A DNA stretch of 64,000 nucleotides from Acidimicrobiales bacterium (lineage in GTDB: Bacteria > Actinomycetota > Acidimicrobiia > Acidimicrobiales > SZUA-35). The stretch spans positions 1 to 64,000 of the forward strand of contig JANQPB010000011.1 of NCBI GenBank assembly GCA_028285495.1. The letters run 5' to 3'. The position numbers and the translations under genes were made by a program. The notes beneath the pieces were generated by a model. The model saw only the letters and a list, made by a program, of their open reading frames with translations. It was not told the origin of the DNA and made no database searches. Within the stretch, counting starts at the first letter, position 1; each line of letters opens with the position of its first letter. Below are positions 9,701 to 17,254 of this stretch, one piece after another.

Positions 9701-10587
9701 TCGAACCTTCGCTCGCCAGCGTCCGAGGCCCCGGTGTGACCGTCGCGCCGAGAAGAGTCCGGTCGGTTGGCTTCCTCGACAGCAACACCGTCGTGGCGCT
9801 CGACGACGAGTCGAACCGGCCGCTGCTGTGGTCTGCCACGGAAGGAAGGTTCAACGAGCTCGAGGTCGACTCGGCGTCGACACTCGACATCGCTTCGATC
9901 GTTCCGATGGGGCCGTCCTCGCTTGCCGTGATCGACCGGGGCCATCGAGTCTGGTCGTCCGCGGTCCTCGCCGACGAAATGCGACTCGCCGTGAACCACG
10001 GACCCCTCGAGACACCGGGATCCAAGTACGCGGTTCCGTTGGCCGACGGACGATTGCTGGTCGGTGGCCCGTCGACCGACTTGGCCACCGTCGACCTCGC
10101 AGCCGAAAAGGTACGGCCCTTCGCCAGACATGACGGCCTCGTGAGCGCACTCACGTCGAACGCTGCTCTCGAGCTCGTGTGCTCCGGTGACTCGACAGGG
10201 CATGTTCGGGTCTGGGATCTCGCCGAGGAGGTACCGGAGATCGTCACCGACACGACCTTCGACTCCGGGGTCGCCGCCATCGCGGTGATCGGTCGAGGTT
10301 CGTATCTGGTCGGCACCGACGATGGGGCCATCTCCCTGCTCGACGACGGTGGCCAGACACAACGGGTGGGCCACCACAGCTGGATGGATGGACTGCTGCC
10401 CTGGAAGGGGAGAGTCGCTCTGAGCTACAGCGGCGACCAGGGGGTCGTCGTGTGGGACATCGACAGGGGGACCCAGTCCGAATTCAGGTTCCGGGCAGTG
10501 GCCGGAGCGGTCACCGGGCCGCGCCAGGATGGGACGAGGTCCATCTCACTGGCGGACTCGACCGGCCGGCTGTCGCTCTGGCAGTGA
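6763..10587 (+). CDS. Trypsin-like protease / STAND NTPase / WD40-like beta-propeller fusion
   Basis: A 1274-residue sensor-effector protein. Residues 1-215 form a trypsin-like domain with a visible triad: H40 in TALHVID, D70 in YMDMAIV, S169 in RGLSGAP. Residues 255-620 form a STAND (NACHT-like) NTPase with Walker A GPAYAGKTT (286-294) and Walker B LLLIVDGLDE (371-380), followed by VSSRDTE. From about 680 to the end are propeller repeats such as LLGDPDGSLHLWD, LLTGGSDGRVKRW, VCSGDSTGHVRVWD and ISLADSTGRLSLW. Such proteins are inferred to oligomerise on sensing a trigger through the propeller, with NTP turnover licensing proteolysis. Next to trypco2 and the GalT-like gene it forms one transcription unit. 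Trigger and substrate are unknown. Confidence 0.92.
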   Translation: MPAPRSLADRVVEVEGYDGRNYHYGTGLIFDSRTLLTALHVIDGCQSITLRAEGQTEYQATIEPPTAYMDMAIVDIVDHADVADELPASRLAIIDRESSTPDVLRDCQLYGYPVGAETRSATGGLIRRRFHSPGFVPIHDGAPSDSFLISLERGALRTTAGTSPWRGLSGAPLFHRSRLIGIVVEDPNNDDGTSLRFIGFDGLANAIRRDPADRDPEALVFASRLGLSADVEPENIYGPVHQLGTGIRSTAKNMVAATRFTGREAELQLLSDFVADNDSRYLWLAGPAYAGKTTLLAKFVADVLPDDVRVFGDFLNPGRFGVSGRQFEERLKSQLRGFIESATRDPIDNESSLNDLWTRASRIVADQDWHLLLIVDGLDEDDRRGQPHSVASMLPDIVARNTHLIVSSRDTEVTQLKDEPLRLHGLAKTAPTDLELLPDNLEAESLLREEMGTVERANSVYRRLLRTLSVARGSLTIEDLAQICHADFHAVHDFLISAERLLVPRRILGVEHYHLIRSDLQPEPSSVPDAVDDIRRWAATWRRRGWPDDTPRYLFASYPSMLVSAESAELYEDVGWVARGLHVVGVDVLLAHLQTALDDREDDSYLRSLTRVLTHSSPPLRRLPSWDDPHERALFHLLLLSALELSEEELAARFLDRLPPARLPRPQTMTRQPTVAALAEASTRLRPSAACCLPTGSGNEESSSPEPANDHERVLLGDPDGSLHLWDPDQPDAEPALLARRRQPIVAVAPLGPGRCVTAHLDGTVVAWRLDGLTAIIEGAHRLNHLAPSFVAPFGDDEVLVAGEYGNISLLRRDPDGDLSERTTTRTRDSTANAYALGGPNVLLTGGSDGRVKRWTETGGQWHHRVVAEFDSPIVAIDSSTGGDTVLVANTAGELAILIADSDEPIVLGRHFPGVAQAKLLPSSTAVSLATDGSIRTWPLNRGRGQDVLLSGQTDSATMMAVGCGRHVTRVQRNGRITLLEPSLASVRGPGVTVAPRRVRSVGFLDSNTVVALDDESNRPLLWSATEGRFNELEVDSASTLDIASIVPMGPSSLAVIDRGHRVWSSAVLADEMRLAVNHGPLETPGSKYAVPLADGRLLVGGPSTDLATVDLAAEKVRPFARHDGLVSALTSNAALELVCSGDSTGHVRVWDLAEEVPEIVTDTTFDSGVAAIAVIGRGSYLVGTDDGAISLLDDGGQTQRVGHHSWMDGLLPWKGRVALSYSGDQGVVVWDIDRGTQSEFRFRAVAGAVTGPRQDGTRSISLADSTGRLSLWQ

Positions 10588-10636
10588 GGCGCTCGGCACC
10601 ATCCGCCAACGGATCGACGTGACCCTCGGGGGGAGC

Positions 10637-12424
10637 ATGGCTGGAATTCTTCAAACAGTCGAAGATGACTTCGGCGACACCATCAACGAGACGGATATCC
10701 GCCGGGCCAACGACCAGCTGAGGAGCATCGCCCTCGGGGATGGTCTGGGCGTTGCGATCCTCGTCGCGTGGCGTCACGGCTTGAAGCACCGGCACATCTT
10801 GGAGGGAATCCCCGAGCGCAGTCGGCGGCAGTCCGCCCGCAGGATATCCACGCCACTGCACAACCGGACGCGTCGAATCGATTCCGACACAGAGTGCCCC
10901 TACGTCTTCGTGAACGTGCCGATTCGGCGGATCCGAAACGACATCCAGGAGCTGCAGGAGCTCGAGATTCTCAACGATCGAGCGGAGCCGTCGGATCTCG
11001 TGTATCACGAAGACGGGATCATCGGGGCGTTCAGCTTCACCGAGCCTCGACCGGAGATCCTGTCGAACCAGAAGCTCCACGAGATGCTGCGCGAGCTCGC
11101 CGACTCGAGGCTGCTCAGCAGAGCGAGCCTCAACAGCCGGCAGATCCACTTCAAGGACCTCGACGTCAGGGACAGGATCGACCGAGCGGGCGAGGCGATC
11201 TACGTCCGACTCGACAACAGACCACTCACCCGAGAGAACCTGCGACTCCCGATCGGTTTGGACACCGAGGAGGTCTGGAACTATGTGGCGGAGCAGATCG
11301 CCAAGCGCAACGCTTGCAACTACTGCTCGGTCGAGACACTTTGCCTCAATGAGGTGACGCTCCAGTCAGAGACATTCGGCGAGCACTACTTGCTCGACGA
11401 CGTCTACGAGACGGAAAGAAACTATCAGTTCGGGTTCACCTACTCACCGTTTGGTGACCCCAGGAGCCTCTGCCACTTCCTTGCTTGGGACTATCCGAGC
11501 ATCAACGACGTCGTGAACAACATGGACCCCCAAACCTACTCGTTCACTGATCTGATCCGACTCGTCCGCCGAGTCAATTGGGACATACACGAATACGGCA
11601 GCCGGCGGGGGGCCGAGGATCTGCCCAAGATCAGCGGAGGGTGCAACCATTGGGCCGGGAACAGCATCTATCACCAACACTACCAGTTCCTGATTCCGCC
11701 CGCCGTGCCGCTCCTCGACCGCAACCACCCGCGGCTGGCGAGCACGGACGAGGTGGACGTCTTCCTCGCCGAGGATTGGCCGGTCCCTGCGATCCTCATC
11801 AAAGAGAAAGAAGAGAACTCATCTGGCGAGGCTATGGCTGCCGTGGCGGAGCGGGTGGCGCGGCAGTGGTCACTGCTCAACAGCGGCGAGGACCTCGGAT
11901 ATGGAAACCACATCCGCATCCCACACCACACGCAGAACATCTTCGTCACGCATGACGAAGACGGGCAGCTGATGGCCGCGTTCTTCCCCCGGGACCGGCT
12001 GACCGTCGACGCCGCTTCTGAGCAGTTCAAGCTGGAGAAGCGGAACGCCGGTGTCCTCGAGATGATCGGCTATTTCATCGTCGATGACACGGACCATTTT
12101 GAGACAATCGAGGCGATCTCCTCAGCGGAGCGGAACGAGCTTGGTTCGGAGTGGCTGAGGGACCTGGCGCCCGACAGCGAGATCGTGGACGACTTCACCG
12201 CCAGCGTCGTGGCCTCACTCGTCCCGCAGGTCTCGTCCTACATCGATCGGATCGAACGAGAACTGCAGCATCGCTCCGGTTCGATGAAGGTTGCAGTCGG
12301 GCGCTTGATGTCGGCGATCCGCCGAGACGGCGAGCTGACGCCGGACGAGCGAGAGCTCCTGCACCGCCACATCGTCCACGGGCTCATCGATCGAGACACC
12401 GAAGAGCGAGCCGTGGCGGACTGA
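10637..12424 (+). CDS. GalT-like histidine-triad superfamily protein, conflict-island partner
   Basis: About 595 residues with no family name that I recognise. The centre shows the galactose-1-phosphate uridylyltransferase/phosphorylase arrangement: CNYC (C227, C230), then H280 in SLCHFLAWD, then HQHYQ (H346, H348, Q350) after GGCNHWAGNSIY. In GalT, two cysteines, the middle histidine and the first triad histidine bind zinc, and the second triad histidine is the nucleophile. I infer a nucleotidyl-transferring or nucleotide-cleaving domain. The N-terminal 200 and C-terminal 170 residues are unassigned. GGAG lies only one base before the ATG, so the in-frame GTG at 10619 is an alternative start. 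It follows the STAND gene by about 50 bases and probably is its effector or modulator. Confidence 0.7.
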   Translation: MAGILQTVEDDFGDTINETDIRRANDQLRSIALGDGLGVAILVAWRHGLKHRHILEGIPERSRRQSARRISTPLHNRTRRIDSDTECPYVFVNVPIRRIRNDIQELQELEILNDRAEPSDLVYHEDGIIGAFSFTEPRPEILSNQKLHEMLRELADSRLLSRASLNSRQIHFKDLDVRDRIDRAGEAIYVRLDNRPLTRENLRLPIGLDTEEVWNYVAEQIAKRNACNYCSVETLCLNEVTLQSETFGEHYLLDDVYETERNYQFGFTYSPFGDPRSLCHFLAWDYPSINDVVNNMDPQTYSFTDLIRLVRRVNWDIHEYGSRRGAEDLPKISGGCNHWAGNSIYHQHYQFLIPPAVPLLDRNHPRLASTDEVDVFLAEDWPVPAILIKEKEENSSGEAMAAVAERVARQWSLLNSGEDLGYGNHIRIPHHTQNIFVTHDEDGQLMAAFFPRDRLTVDAASEQFKLEKRNAGVLEMIGYFIVDDTDHFETIEAISSAERNELGSEWLRDLAPDSEIVDDFTASVVASLVPQVSSYIDRIERELQHRSGSMKVAVGRLMSAIRRDGELTPDERELLHRHIVHGLIDRDTEERAVAD

Positions 12425-12834
12425 TCCGGATCTGGTGGTGGATGGTGCGCGACCAAGGATCTCATCGCCTGGAGCGCGACCGGGCACCAAGGCTGCCGAA
12501 CGGTTCCCGACGCCGAGCTCCTCCAGCAAGGTCCCGGCCCAATTCGTCCGACCCCGCGGGCGCCGAGCTGCTCCCCGGTCTCGGTTGGACTGCGCCACCC
12601 CGTCGAGCTCGGCGAACCAGGGAGGATTGGGAGGATTTGCCGCTTCGTCTCCCAGGGCCGCGGGCGGTTCGGCCGATAGCTCCAGCCATCGTCCCTCACC
12701 CTCCCTGGTTCGAGGGCTGCACCCGCAGGACACCCGCAAACCGAAGAGATCGGCCGGGATCGACGGGATCAGGCGGGACGATCCGGGACGGCGGATCCGC
12801 CTGGTTCGGCGGCTGGCGGAGCGGAACCCGCCTG
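12425..12834. other. Unassigned right end of the island
   Basis: These 410 bases between the GalT-like gene and the tRNA repeat hold only shadow frames on both strands. No recombinase, RNA gene or clear repeat was recognised. Confidence 0.5.
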
Positions 12835-12883
12835 GTACCCCCGGTAGGAATCGAACCTACGCTCACGGTTCCGGAAACCGATG
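12835..12883. repeat. Right attachment-site repeat, within tRNA-Arg
   Basis: Perfect 49-bp copy of 5618-5666 in the same orientation. It covers the tRNA 3' end, T arm, variable loop and most of the anticodon arm. The match ends at 12883, just where the tRNA D arm begins on the minus strand. Confidence 0.9.
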
Positions 12884-12907
12884 CTCTATCCACTGAGCTA
12901 CGGGGGC
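12836..12907 (-). tRNA. tRNA-Arg (anticodon CCG)
   Basis: A 72-base minus-strand tRNA folds normally. The acceptor GCCCCCG pairs with CGGGGGT (one G-U). The D arm is GCTC...GAGC, the anticodon loop TTCCGGA, the variable loop 4 nt, and the T arm GTAGG TTCGATT CCTAC; the discriminator is A. CCA is not encoded. Anticodon CCG reads CGG arginine codons, which are frequent in this genome. The last base pair of the anticodon stem is a mismatch, which is tolerable. The gene is the integration site of the adjacent island. Confidence 0.93.
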
Positions 12908-13072
12908 TCGGCCGCCTCAGGTTAGCGAATGCGGACCGGGTGACCACGCTAGCGGACGCCGACCCCGGCCGGGCTGCTTTCGCTCACCGACCACACCTTC
13001 CTCCCGGCACGGCACAAACGGTCGTCGGCCACTAGCGTTGAGTCGGAGGCGACGACGACAGGAGGGGCGAGG

Positions 13073-13924
13073 ATGGACGACCTGACCGGGAAGGTGGCGG
13101 TCGTGACCGGCGGCGCCAGCGGCATCGGATTCGAGACGGCCAGGCAGCTGGCCAGCCACGGCGTCAAGCTCGTCCTCGCCGACGTCGAGCCCCGGGCCCT
13201 CGGCGCCGCCGTCGGTCATCTGCGCAACGCCGGCGCGGAGGCGATCGGGATCAACTGCAACGTCAGCGACCTCGGCGCGGTCCGCCAGCTGGCCGACGAG
13301 GCGTTCAACGCGATGGGGGCCGTCCACATCCTGTTCAACAACGCCGGCGTCGCCGTCGGCGGGCCGACCGCCGAGATGTCGCACGAGGACTGGCGCTGGA
13401 TCATCGACGTCGACCTCTGGGGCCCGATCCATGGCGTCGAGGCCTTCCTCCCCCGCATGATCGAGCAGGGCGAGGGCGGCCACCTCCTCTTCACCGCCTC
13501 CTTCGCCGGCCTGGTCCCCAACGAGGGACTCGGGCCCTACTGCGTGGCCAAGTACGGCGTCGTCGCCCTGGCCGAGGTCCTCCACCGCGAGCTCCGGCCC
13601 CACGACATCGGAACCAGCGTGCTGTGCCCGATGAGGGTCGAGACCAACATCGGCTCGAGCGAGCGCAATCGACCGGCCTCGCTCGGCGGCCCCGATGCCT
13701 CGCCCGGCGTGGCGGACCAGGGCGAAACCAACGAGGATCTCGCCGGCCGGGTCCTCGACGTCGGCTCGGTGGCCGCACTGACCGTCGATGCCCTTCGGGC
13801 CAACCGGCTCTATATCCTCCCTCACGACGAGAGCCGCTCGTTCATCGCCAAGCGCTTCGAGCGCATCGACCGCACCTTCGACCAGCAGCCCGACCTCGGC
13901 GACATCCCCGTCCCACCTCCGTGA
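13073..13924 (+). CDS. SDR-family NAD(P)-dependent oxidoreductase
   Basis: A 283-residue classical short-chain dehydrogenase. The nucleotide-binding TGGASGIG motif is near residue 15 and LFNNAGVAVGG near 90. The catalytic set is S (FTASFAG) followed by Y and K in YCVAK. A strong Shine-Dalgarno (ACAGGAGGGG) precedes the ATG, and a TAGCGT -10 box lies about 40 bases upstream. The stop overlaps the start of the Nudix gene by four bases (GTGA), so the two are translationally coupled. The substrate is unknown. Confidence 0.92.
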   Translation: MDDLTGKVAVVTGGASGIGFETARQLASHGVKLVLADVEPRALGAAVGHLRNAGAEAIGINCNVSDLGAVRQLADEAFNAMGAVHILFNNAGVAVGGPTAEMSHEDWRWIIDVDLWGPIHGVEAFLPRMIEQGEGGHLLFTASFAGLVPNEGLGPYCVAKYGVVALAEVLHRELRPHDIGTSVLCPMRVETNIGSSERNRPASLGGPDASPGVADQGETNEDLAGRVLDVGSVAALTVDALRANRLYILPHDESRSFIAKRFERIDRTFDQQPDLGDIPVPPP

Positions 13925-14385
13925 CCATCTCCCCCTTCCTGGCCCAGCTCCGCCGACAGGTCGGCCATCAGCTCGTCCTGCTGCCCTCGGTGAGCGTCCT
14001 CGTCGACGACCCGGCCGGTCGTGACCGCATCCTCCTCGTCCGCCACGCCGCGGCCGGCCTGTGGGGCTTCATCGGGGGCATGGTGGAGCCCGAGGAACAC
14101 CCGACCGTCGCCGCGGCCCGGGAGACGAGGGAGGAGACGGGGCTCGACGTCGAGGTCGGCGACCTCGTGACCGTCGCCCGCGGACCCGGTTACACCGTTC
14201 GCTACGGGAACGGCGACGTCACCTCCTACGTGACCGCCGTCTACCGGGCTCGCATCGTCGCCGGGACCGAGCGTCCGGACGGCGACGAGGTCGACGACGT
14301 CCGCTGGTTCGAGCGCCACGAGCTGTCCGACGCCGACCTCGGCACCTTCGCCACCTCCCTGTTGACCGACCTGGAGATCCTGTGA
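13921..14385 (+). CDS. Nudix hydrolase
   Basis: A 154-residue Nudix hydrolase that cleaves a nucleoside diphosphate linked to another group. The Nudix box is intact (GGMVEPEEHPTVAAARETRE, then ETG). The GTG start at 13921 overlaps the SDR stop by four bases. A longer upstream frame is only read-through of the SDR gene in another frame. It ends with the same four-base overlap into the DUF3052 gene, so SDR, Nudix and DUF3052 form one coupled operon. Confidence 0.9.
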   Translation: MTISPFLAQLRRQVGHQLVLLPSVSVLVDDPAGRDRILLVRHAAAGLWGFIGGMVEPEEHPTVAAARETREETGLDVEVGDLVTVARGPGYTVRYGNGDVTSYVTAVYRARIVAGTERPDGDEVDDVRWFERHELSDADLGTFATSLLTDLEIL

Positions 14386-14804
14386 CCCCTCCCCCATCGA
14401 CCGCCGGCTACTCGGGCACCCCGCTGGCCCGGAAGCTCGGGATCAGGGCCGGCGCCATCGTCGCCCTGCTCGACGAGCCGGCCGACCTACGCCAGCTCCT
14501 CACGCCCCTGCCGGACGACGTCAGCTTCCGCACCGATCTCCGGGCCCGACCCGACCTGATCATCGGCTTCTTCACCCGTCGCTCGAAGCTGAACGCCCGA
14601 CTGCCGACCCTGGCCAGGGCCATCCATCCGAACGGCGGCCTGTGGCTGGCCTGGCCGAAGAAGACGTCCGGGGTCGAGACCGACCTCGACGGCAACGTGA
14701 TCCGCGAGCTCGGCCTGGCCGCCGGCGTCGTCGACATCAAGGTCGCGGCCATCAGCGAGATCTGGTCGGGGCACCGCTTCGCCCACCGCAAGGAGAATCG
14801 CTGA
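14382..14804 (+). CDS. DUF3052 family protein
   Basis: A 140-residue protein typical of actinobacterial DUF3052. It begins TAGYSGTPLARKLGI, continues with a central LIIGFFTRR, and has the conserved LWLAWPKKTSG motif followed by VDIKVAAISEIWSG. The molecular function of the family is not established to my knowledge. The GTG at 14382 overlaps the Nudix stop, which decides the start. Confidence 0.88.
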   Translation: MTPPPSTAGYSGTPLARKLGIRAGAIVALLDEPADLRQLLTPLPDDVSFRTDLRARPDLIIGFFTRRSKLNARLPTLARAIHPNGGLWLAWPKKTSGVETDLDGNVIRELGLAAGVVDIKVAAISEIWSGHRFAHRKENR

Positions 14805-14824
14805 GCGAGCGCCGGCCGGTCGGT

Positions 14825-16081
14825 CTAGGCCGTGGCCGCCGCCCGCGCCTCGTCGCCCTGCGGCGGCACCGGCGGCAGCCGCAGGCTGAGCAGCCAGGTG
14901 AGGGCGACGAACGCCGTCGAGCCCCACAGCGCGGCCGGCAGCCCGCCGGCGAGGTACAGCACCCCGGACAGGAGCGTCCCGACCAGCCGGCCGACGGCAT
15001 TGGCCGAGTAGTAGAAGCCGACGTCGAGCGACACGTCCTCCCGCTCGCTGTAGGCGAGGATCAGGTACGAGTGGAGCGACGAGTTCACCGCGAACACCAC
15101 CCCGAACAGGATCAATCCACCGACCACCGCCACCGTGACCACCGCCTCGTCACCGACGGCAACCCCGACGGCGATGCCGGCCGACACCAGGGCGAGCAGC
15201 ATGGCCCACAGGCGAGCCGCGCCGACCTCACCCCTCGGCTGGCCGGCGAACGAACCGCCGGCACCGAGGGCGCCACGCAGCACCCCGGGGGCGACGGTCT
15301 GGATGGCGCCGTAGCCGATCACCCACACGGCGAGGAACCCGCCGATGCCCTCGTAGCTCCACCCGAGCGTCTCGTCGAGGAAGACCGGGAGGGCGACGAC
15401 GAACCAGATGTCGCGGGCCCCGAACAGGAAGAACCGGGCCGTCGAGAGCCGGTTGACGGCGCTCGACGTCGACATCGCCGACCGCAGGCTCGGCTTCGAC
15501 GACGACCGCCCGATGTCCTCGTCGAGCAGCACCAGTACCGCCAGCAGGGCCACGACGACGAGGCCGGCCAGCCCGAGCAGCGCCCCGCTCCACCCGAGGC
15601 GGGCCAGCAGCGCCGCCCCGACGAAGAAGCCGACGCCCTTGAGCGCGTTCTTCGATCCGGTCAGCACCGCAACCAGCCGGAACAGCGCACCGTCACCGGC
15701 CACCAGCTTGACCGCGCTCTTCGAACTCATCTTCGTCAGGTCCTTGGCCACGCCCGACAGCGCCTGCAGGCCCATCACGAACGCGACGGCCGTCCACTGG
15801 GCCGAGCCGGGACGCCAGGCCGCGAGCGACCCGAGCACCACCGCCTGCAGGGCGAGCCCGGCCACCAGCGTCCTGTTCAGCCCGGTTCGGGCACCGGCCC
15901 AACCGCCGACCAGGTTGGTGACGATCCCCATCAACTCGTAGAGCAGGAAGAGGAAGGCGATCGCCACCGGCGAGTAGCCGAGCTCGTTGAAGTGCAACAG
16001 CACCAGCATCCGCATGGCGCCATCGGTCACCGTGAAGGCCCAGTAGCCGGCGGTGACGATGGCGTAGCTGCGGGCCCTCAC
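14825..16081 (-). CDS. arsJ: ArsJ, organoarsenical efflux MFS transporter
   Basis: A 418-residue, 12-helix major-facilitator protein. Its opening (YAIVTAGYWAFTVTDGAMR, then MLVLLHFNELGYSPVAIAF) and NLVGGWAGARTGLNRTL are the ArsJ signature. ArsJ exports 1-arseno-3-phosphoglycerate made by a partner GAPDH. The GAPDH gene lies immediately upstream on the same strand, nine bases away, which confirms the assignment. No ArsR repressor or ArsC reductase is in the neighbourhood, so regulation is unclear. Length matches the family. Confidence 0.9.
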   Translation of the reverse strand: MRARSYAIVTAGYWAFTVTDGAMRMLVLLHFNELGYSPVAIAFLFLLYELMGIVTNLVGGWAGARTGLNRTLVAGLALQAVVLGSLAAWRPGSAQWTAVAFVMGLQALSGVAKDLTKMSSKSAVKLVAGDGALFRLVAVLTGSKNALKGVGFFVGAALLARLGWSGALLGLAGLVVVALLAVLVLLDEDIGRSSSKPSLRSAMSTSSAVNRLSTARFFLFGARDIWFVVALPVFLDETLGWSYEGIGGFLAVWVIGYGAIQTVAPGVLRGALGAGGSFAGQPRGEVGAARLWAMLLALVSAGIAVGVAVGDEAVVTVAVVGGLILFGVVFAVNSSLHSYLILAYSEREDVSLDVGFYYSANAVGRLVGTLLSGVLYLAGGLPAALWGSTAFVALTWLLSLRLPPVPPQGDEARAAATA

Positions 16082-16090
16082 GGTCGGTAC

Positions 16091-17116
16091 TCAGCCTCCG
16101 TCGAGACCGGCTGCGATCAATCCGGCCAGGTCGGCCAGACGGAAGGCGTAGCCGTACTCGTTGTCGTACCAGATGAGGACCTTCACGAGCCGGCGGTCGG
16201 TGACCATGGTCGAGAGGCCGTCGACGACGCCGGACCGGGTGTCGTTGGTGTAGTCGGCTGACACGAGAGGGCGGTCCTCGTAGCCGAGGATCCCGGCCAG
16301 CTCGCCATCGGCCGCGTCCCGGAGGTGGCCGTTGACCTCGTCGATGGTCACGTCGCGGGCGACCGAGAACACGGCGTCGGTCAGCGAGGCGTTGAGCAGC
16401 GGCACCCGGACTGCAACCCCGTCGAGTCGGCCGGACAGCTCGGGGTAGATCATCGTGATGGCGGTGGCCGACCCGGTGCTGGTCGGGATCAGCGAGTTGA
16501 GCGCCGACCGGGCCCGCCGGAGGTCCTTGTGGGGGGCGTCGACGACGACCTGGGTGTTGGTGGCGTCGTGGATCGTGGTGATCACGCCCCGCTCAATCCC
16601 GATCCGCTCGTGCACGACCTTGACCACCGGGGCCAGGCAGTTCGTGGTGCAGGACGCGGCGGTCACGATCCGGTGGACCGCCGGGTCGTAGAGCTCGTGG
16701 TTGCACCCCATGACGACGTTGAGGACCGGCTCGCCGCTGCCCCAACCGTCGACCGGGGCGGCGACGGCGACCGAGCGCACCCCATGGTCGAGGTAGGGAC
16801 GGAGGGCGTCGACGGTTCGGAACGCGCCCGAGCATTCGAGCACCAGCTCGACACCCCGACCGGCCCAGTCGACGTCCGTCGGTCGCAGCTCCGAGGAATG
16901 GGTGACCTCGGCGCCGTCGATCGCGATGGCACCGTCGGAGGCCGCGATGCCGGCGTCGAACCTCCCGTGGACCGTGTCGAACTCAAGCAGGTGGGCCGAG
17001 CCGGCGGCGTCGGTGAAGGGTTCGTTGACGTGGACCAGCTCCAGGTCGGGCCGGTCGACCAGGGCCCGGACCACCAGCCGTCCGATCCGGCCGAACCCGT
17101 TGATCCCGAGCCTCAC
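16091..17116 (-). CDS. ArsJ-associated glyceraldehyde-3-phosphate dehydrogenase
   Basis: A 341-residue type I GAPDH. The Rossmann start is MRLGINGFGRIGR, the catalytic cysteine C156 sits in ASCTTNCLAP, the base histidine is in TTIHDATNTQ, and the ending WYDNEYGYAFRL is conserved. With arsenate in place of phosphate this enzyme makes 1-arseno-3-phosphoglycerate, which the adjacent ArsJ expels. It is the first gene of the two-gene unit. A central glycolytic role cannot be excluded, but the pairing argues for detoxification. Confidence 0.9.
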   Translation of the reverse strand: MRLGINGFGRIGRLVVRALVDRPDLELVHVNEPFTDAAGSAHLLEFDTVHGRFDAGIAASDGAIAIDGAEVTHSSELRPTDVDWAGRGVELVLECSGAFRTVDALRPYLDHGVRSVAVAAPVDGWGSGEPVLNVVMGCNHELYDPAVHRIVTAASCTTNCLAPVVKVVHERIGIERGVITTIHDATNTQVVVDAPHKDLRRARSALNSLIPTSTGSATAITMIYPELSGRLDGVAVRVPLLNASLTDAVFSVARDVTIDEVNGHLRDAADGELAGILGYEDRPLVSADYTNDTRSGVVDGLSTMVTDRRLVKVLIWYDNEYGYAFRLADLAGLIAAGLDGG

Positions 17117-17254
17117 CGGTCCTCCGTGCCGGCCGCCGTCGATGTGTCGTCGCCCATCACCGAACCGTACGGAGATGGCCGAACGACGGTCAACCGAACA
17201 CCTGGTGAACAGCCGGTTCCGGCCGGGTGGAGCCGGCCCGATGGCCGTGATCCG

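Larger units (their letters stand above)
5618..12883. mobile_element. 7.2-kb tRNA-Arg-integrated genomic island carrying a conflict-type gene trio
   Basis: The segment is bounded by the 49-bp direct repeat. The right copy lies within the intact tRNA-Arg(CCG) gene. Inside are only three convincing genes, all on the plus strand: trypco2, trypsin-STAND-propeller and a GalT-like protein. About 0.8 kb and 0.4 kb of unassigned DNA lie at the left and right ends. No integrase or excisionase was found, so the element is either non-autonomous or has lost its recombinase. Base composition is lower in GC than the region beyond 13 kb, consistent with transfer. Confidence 0.8.
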
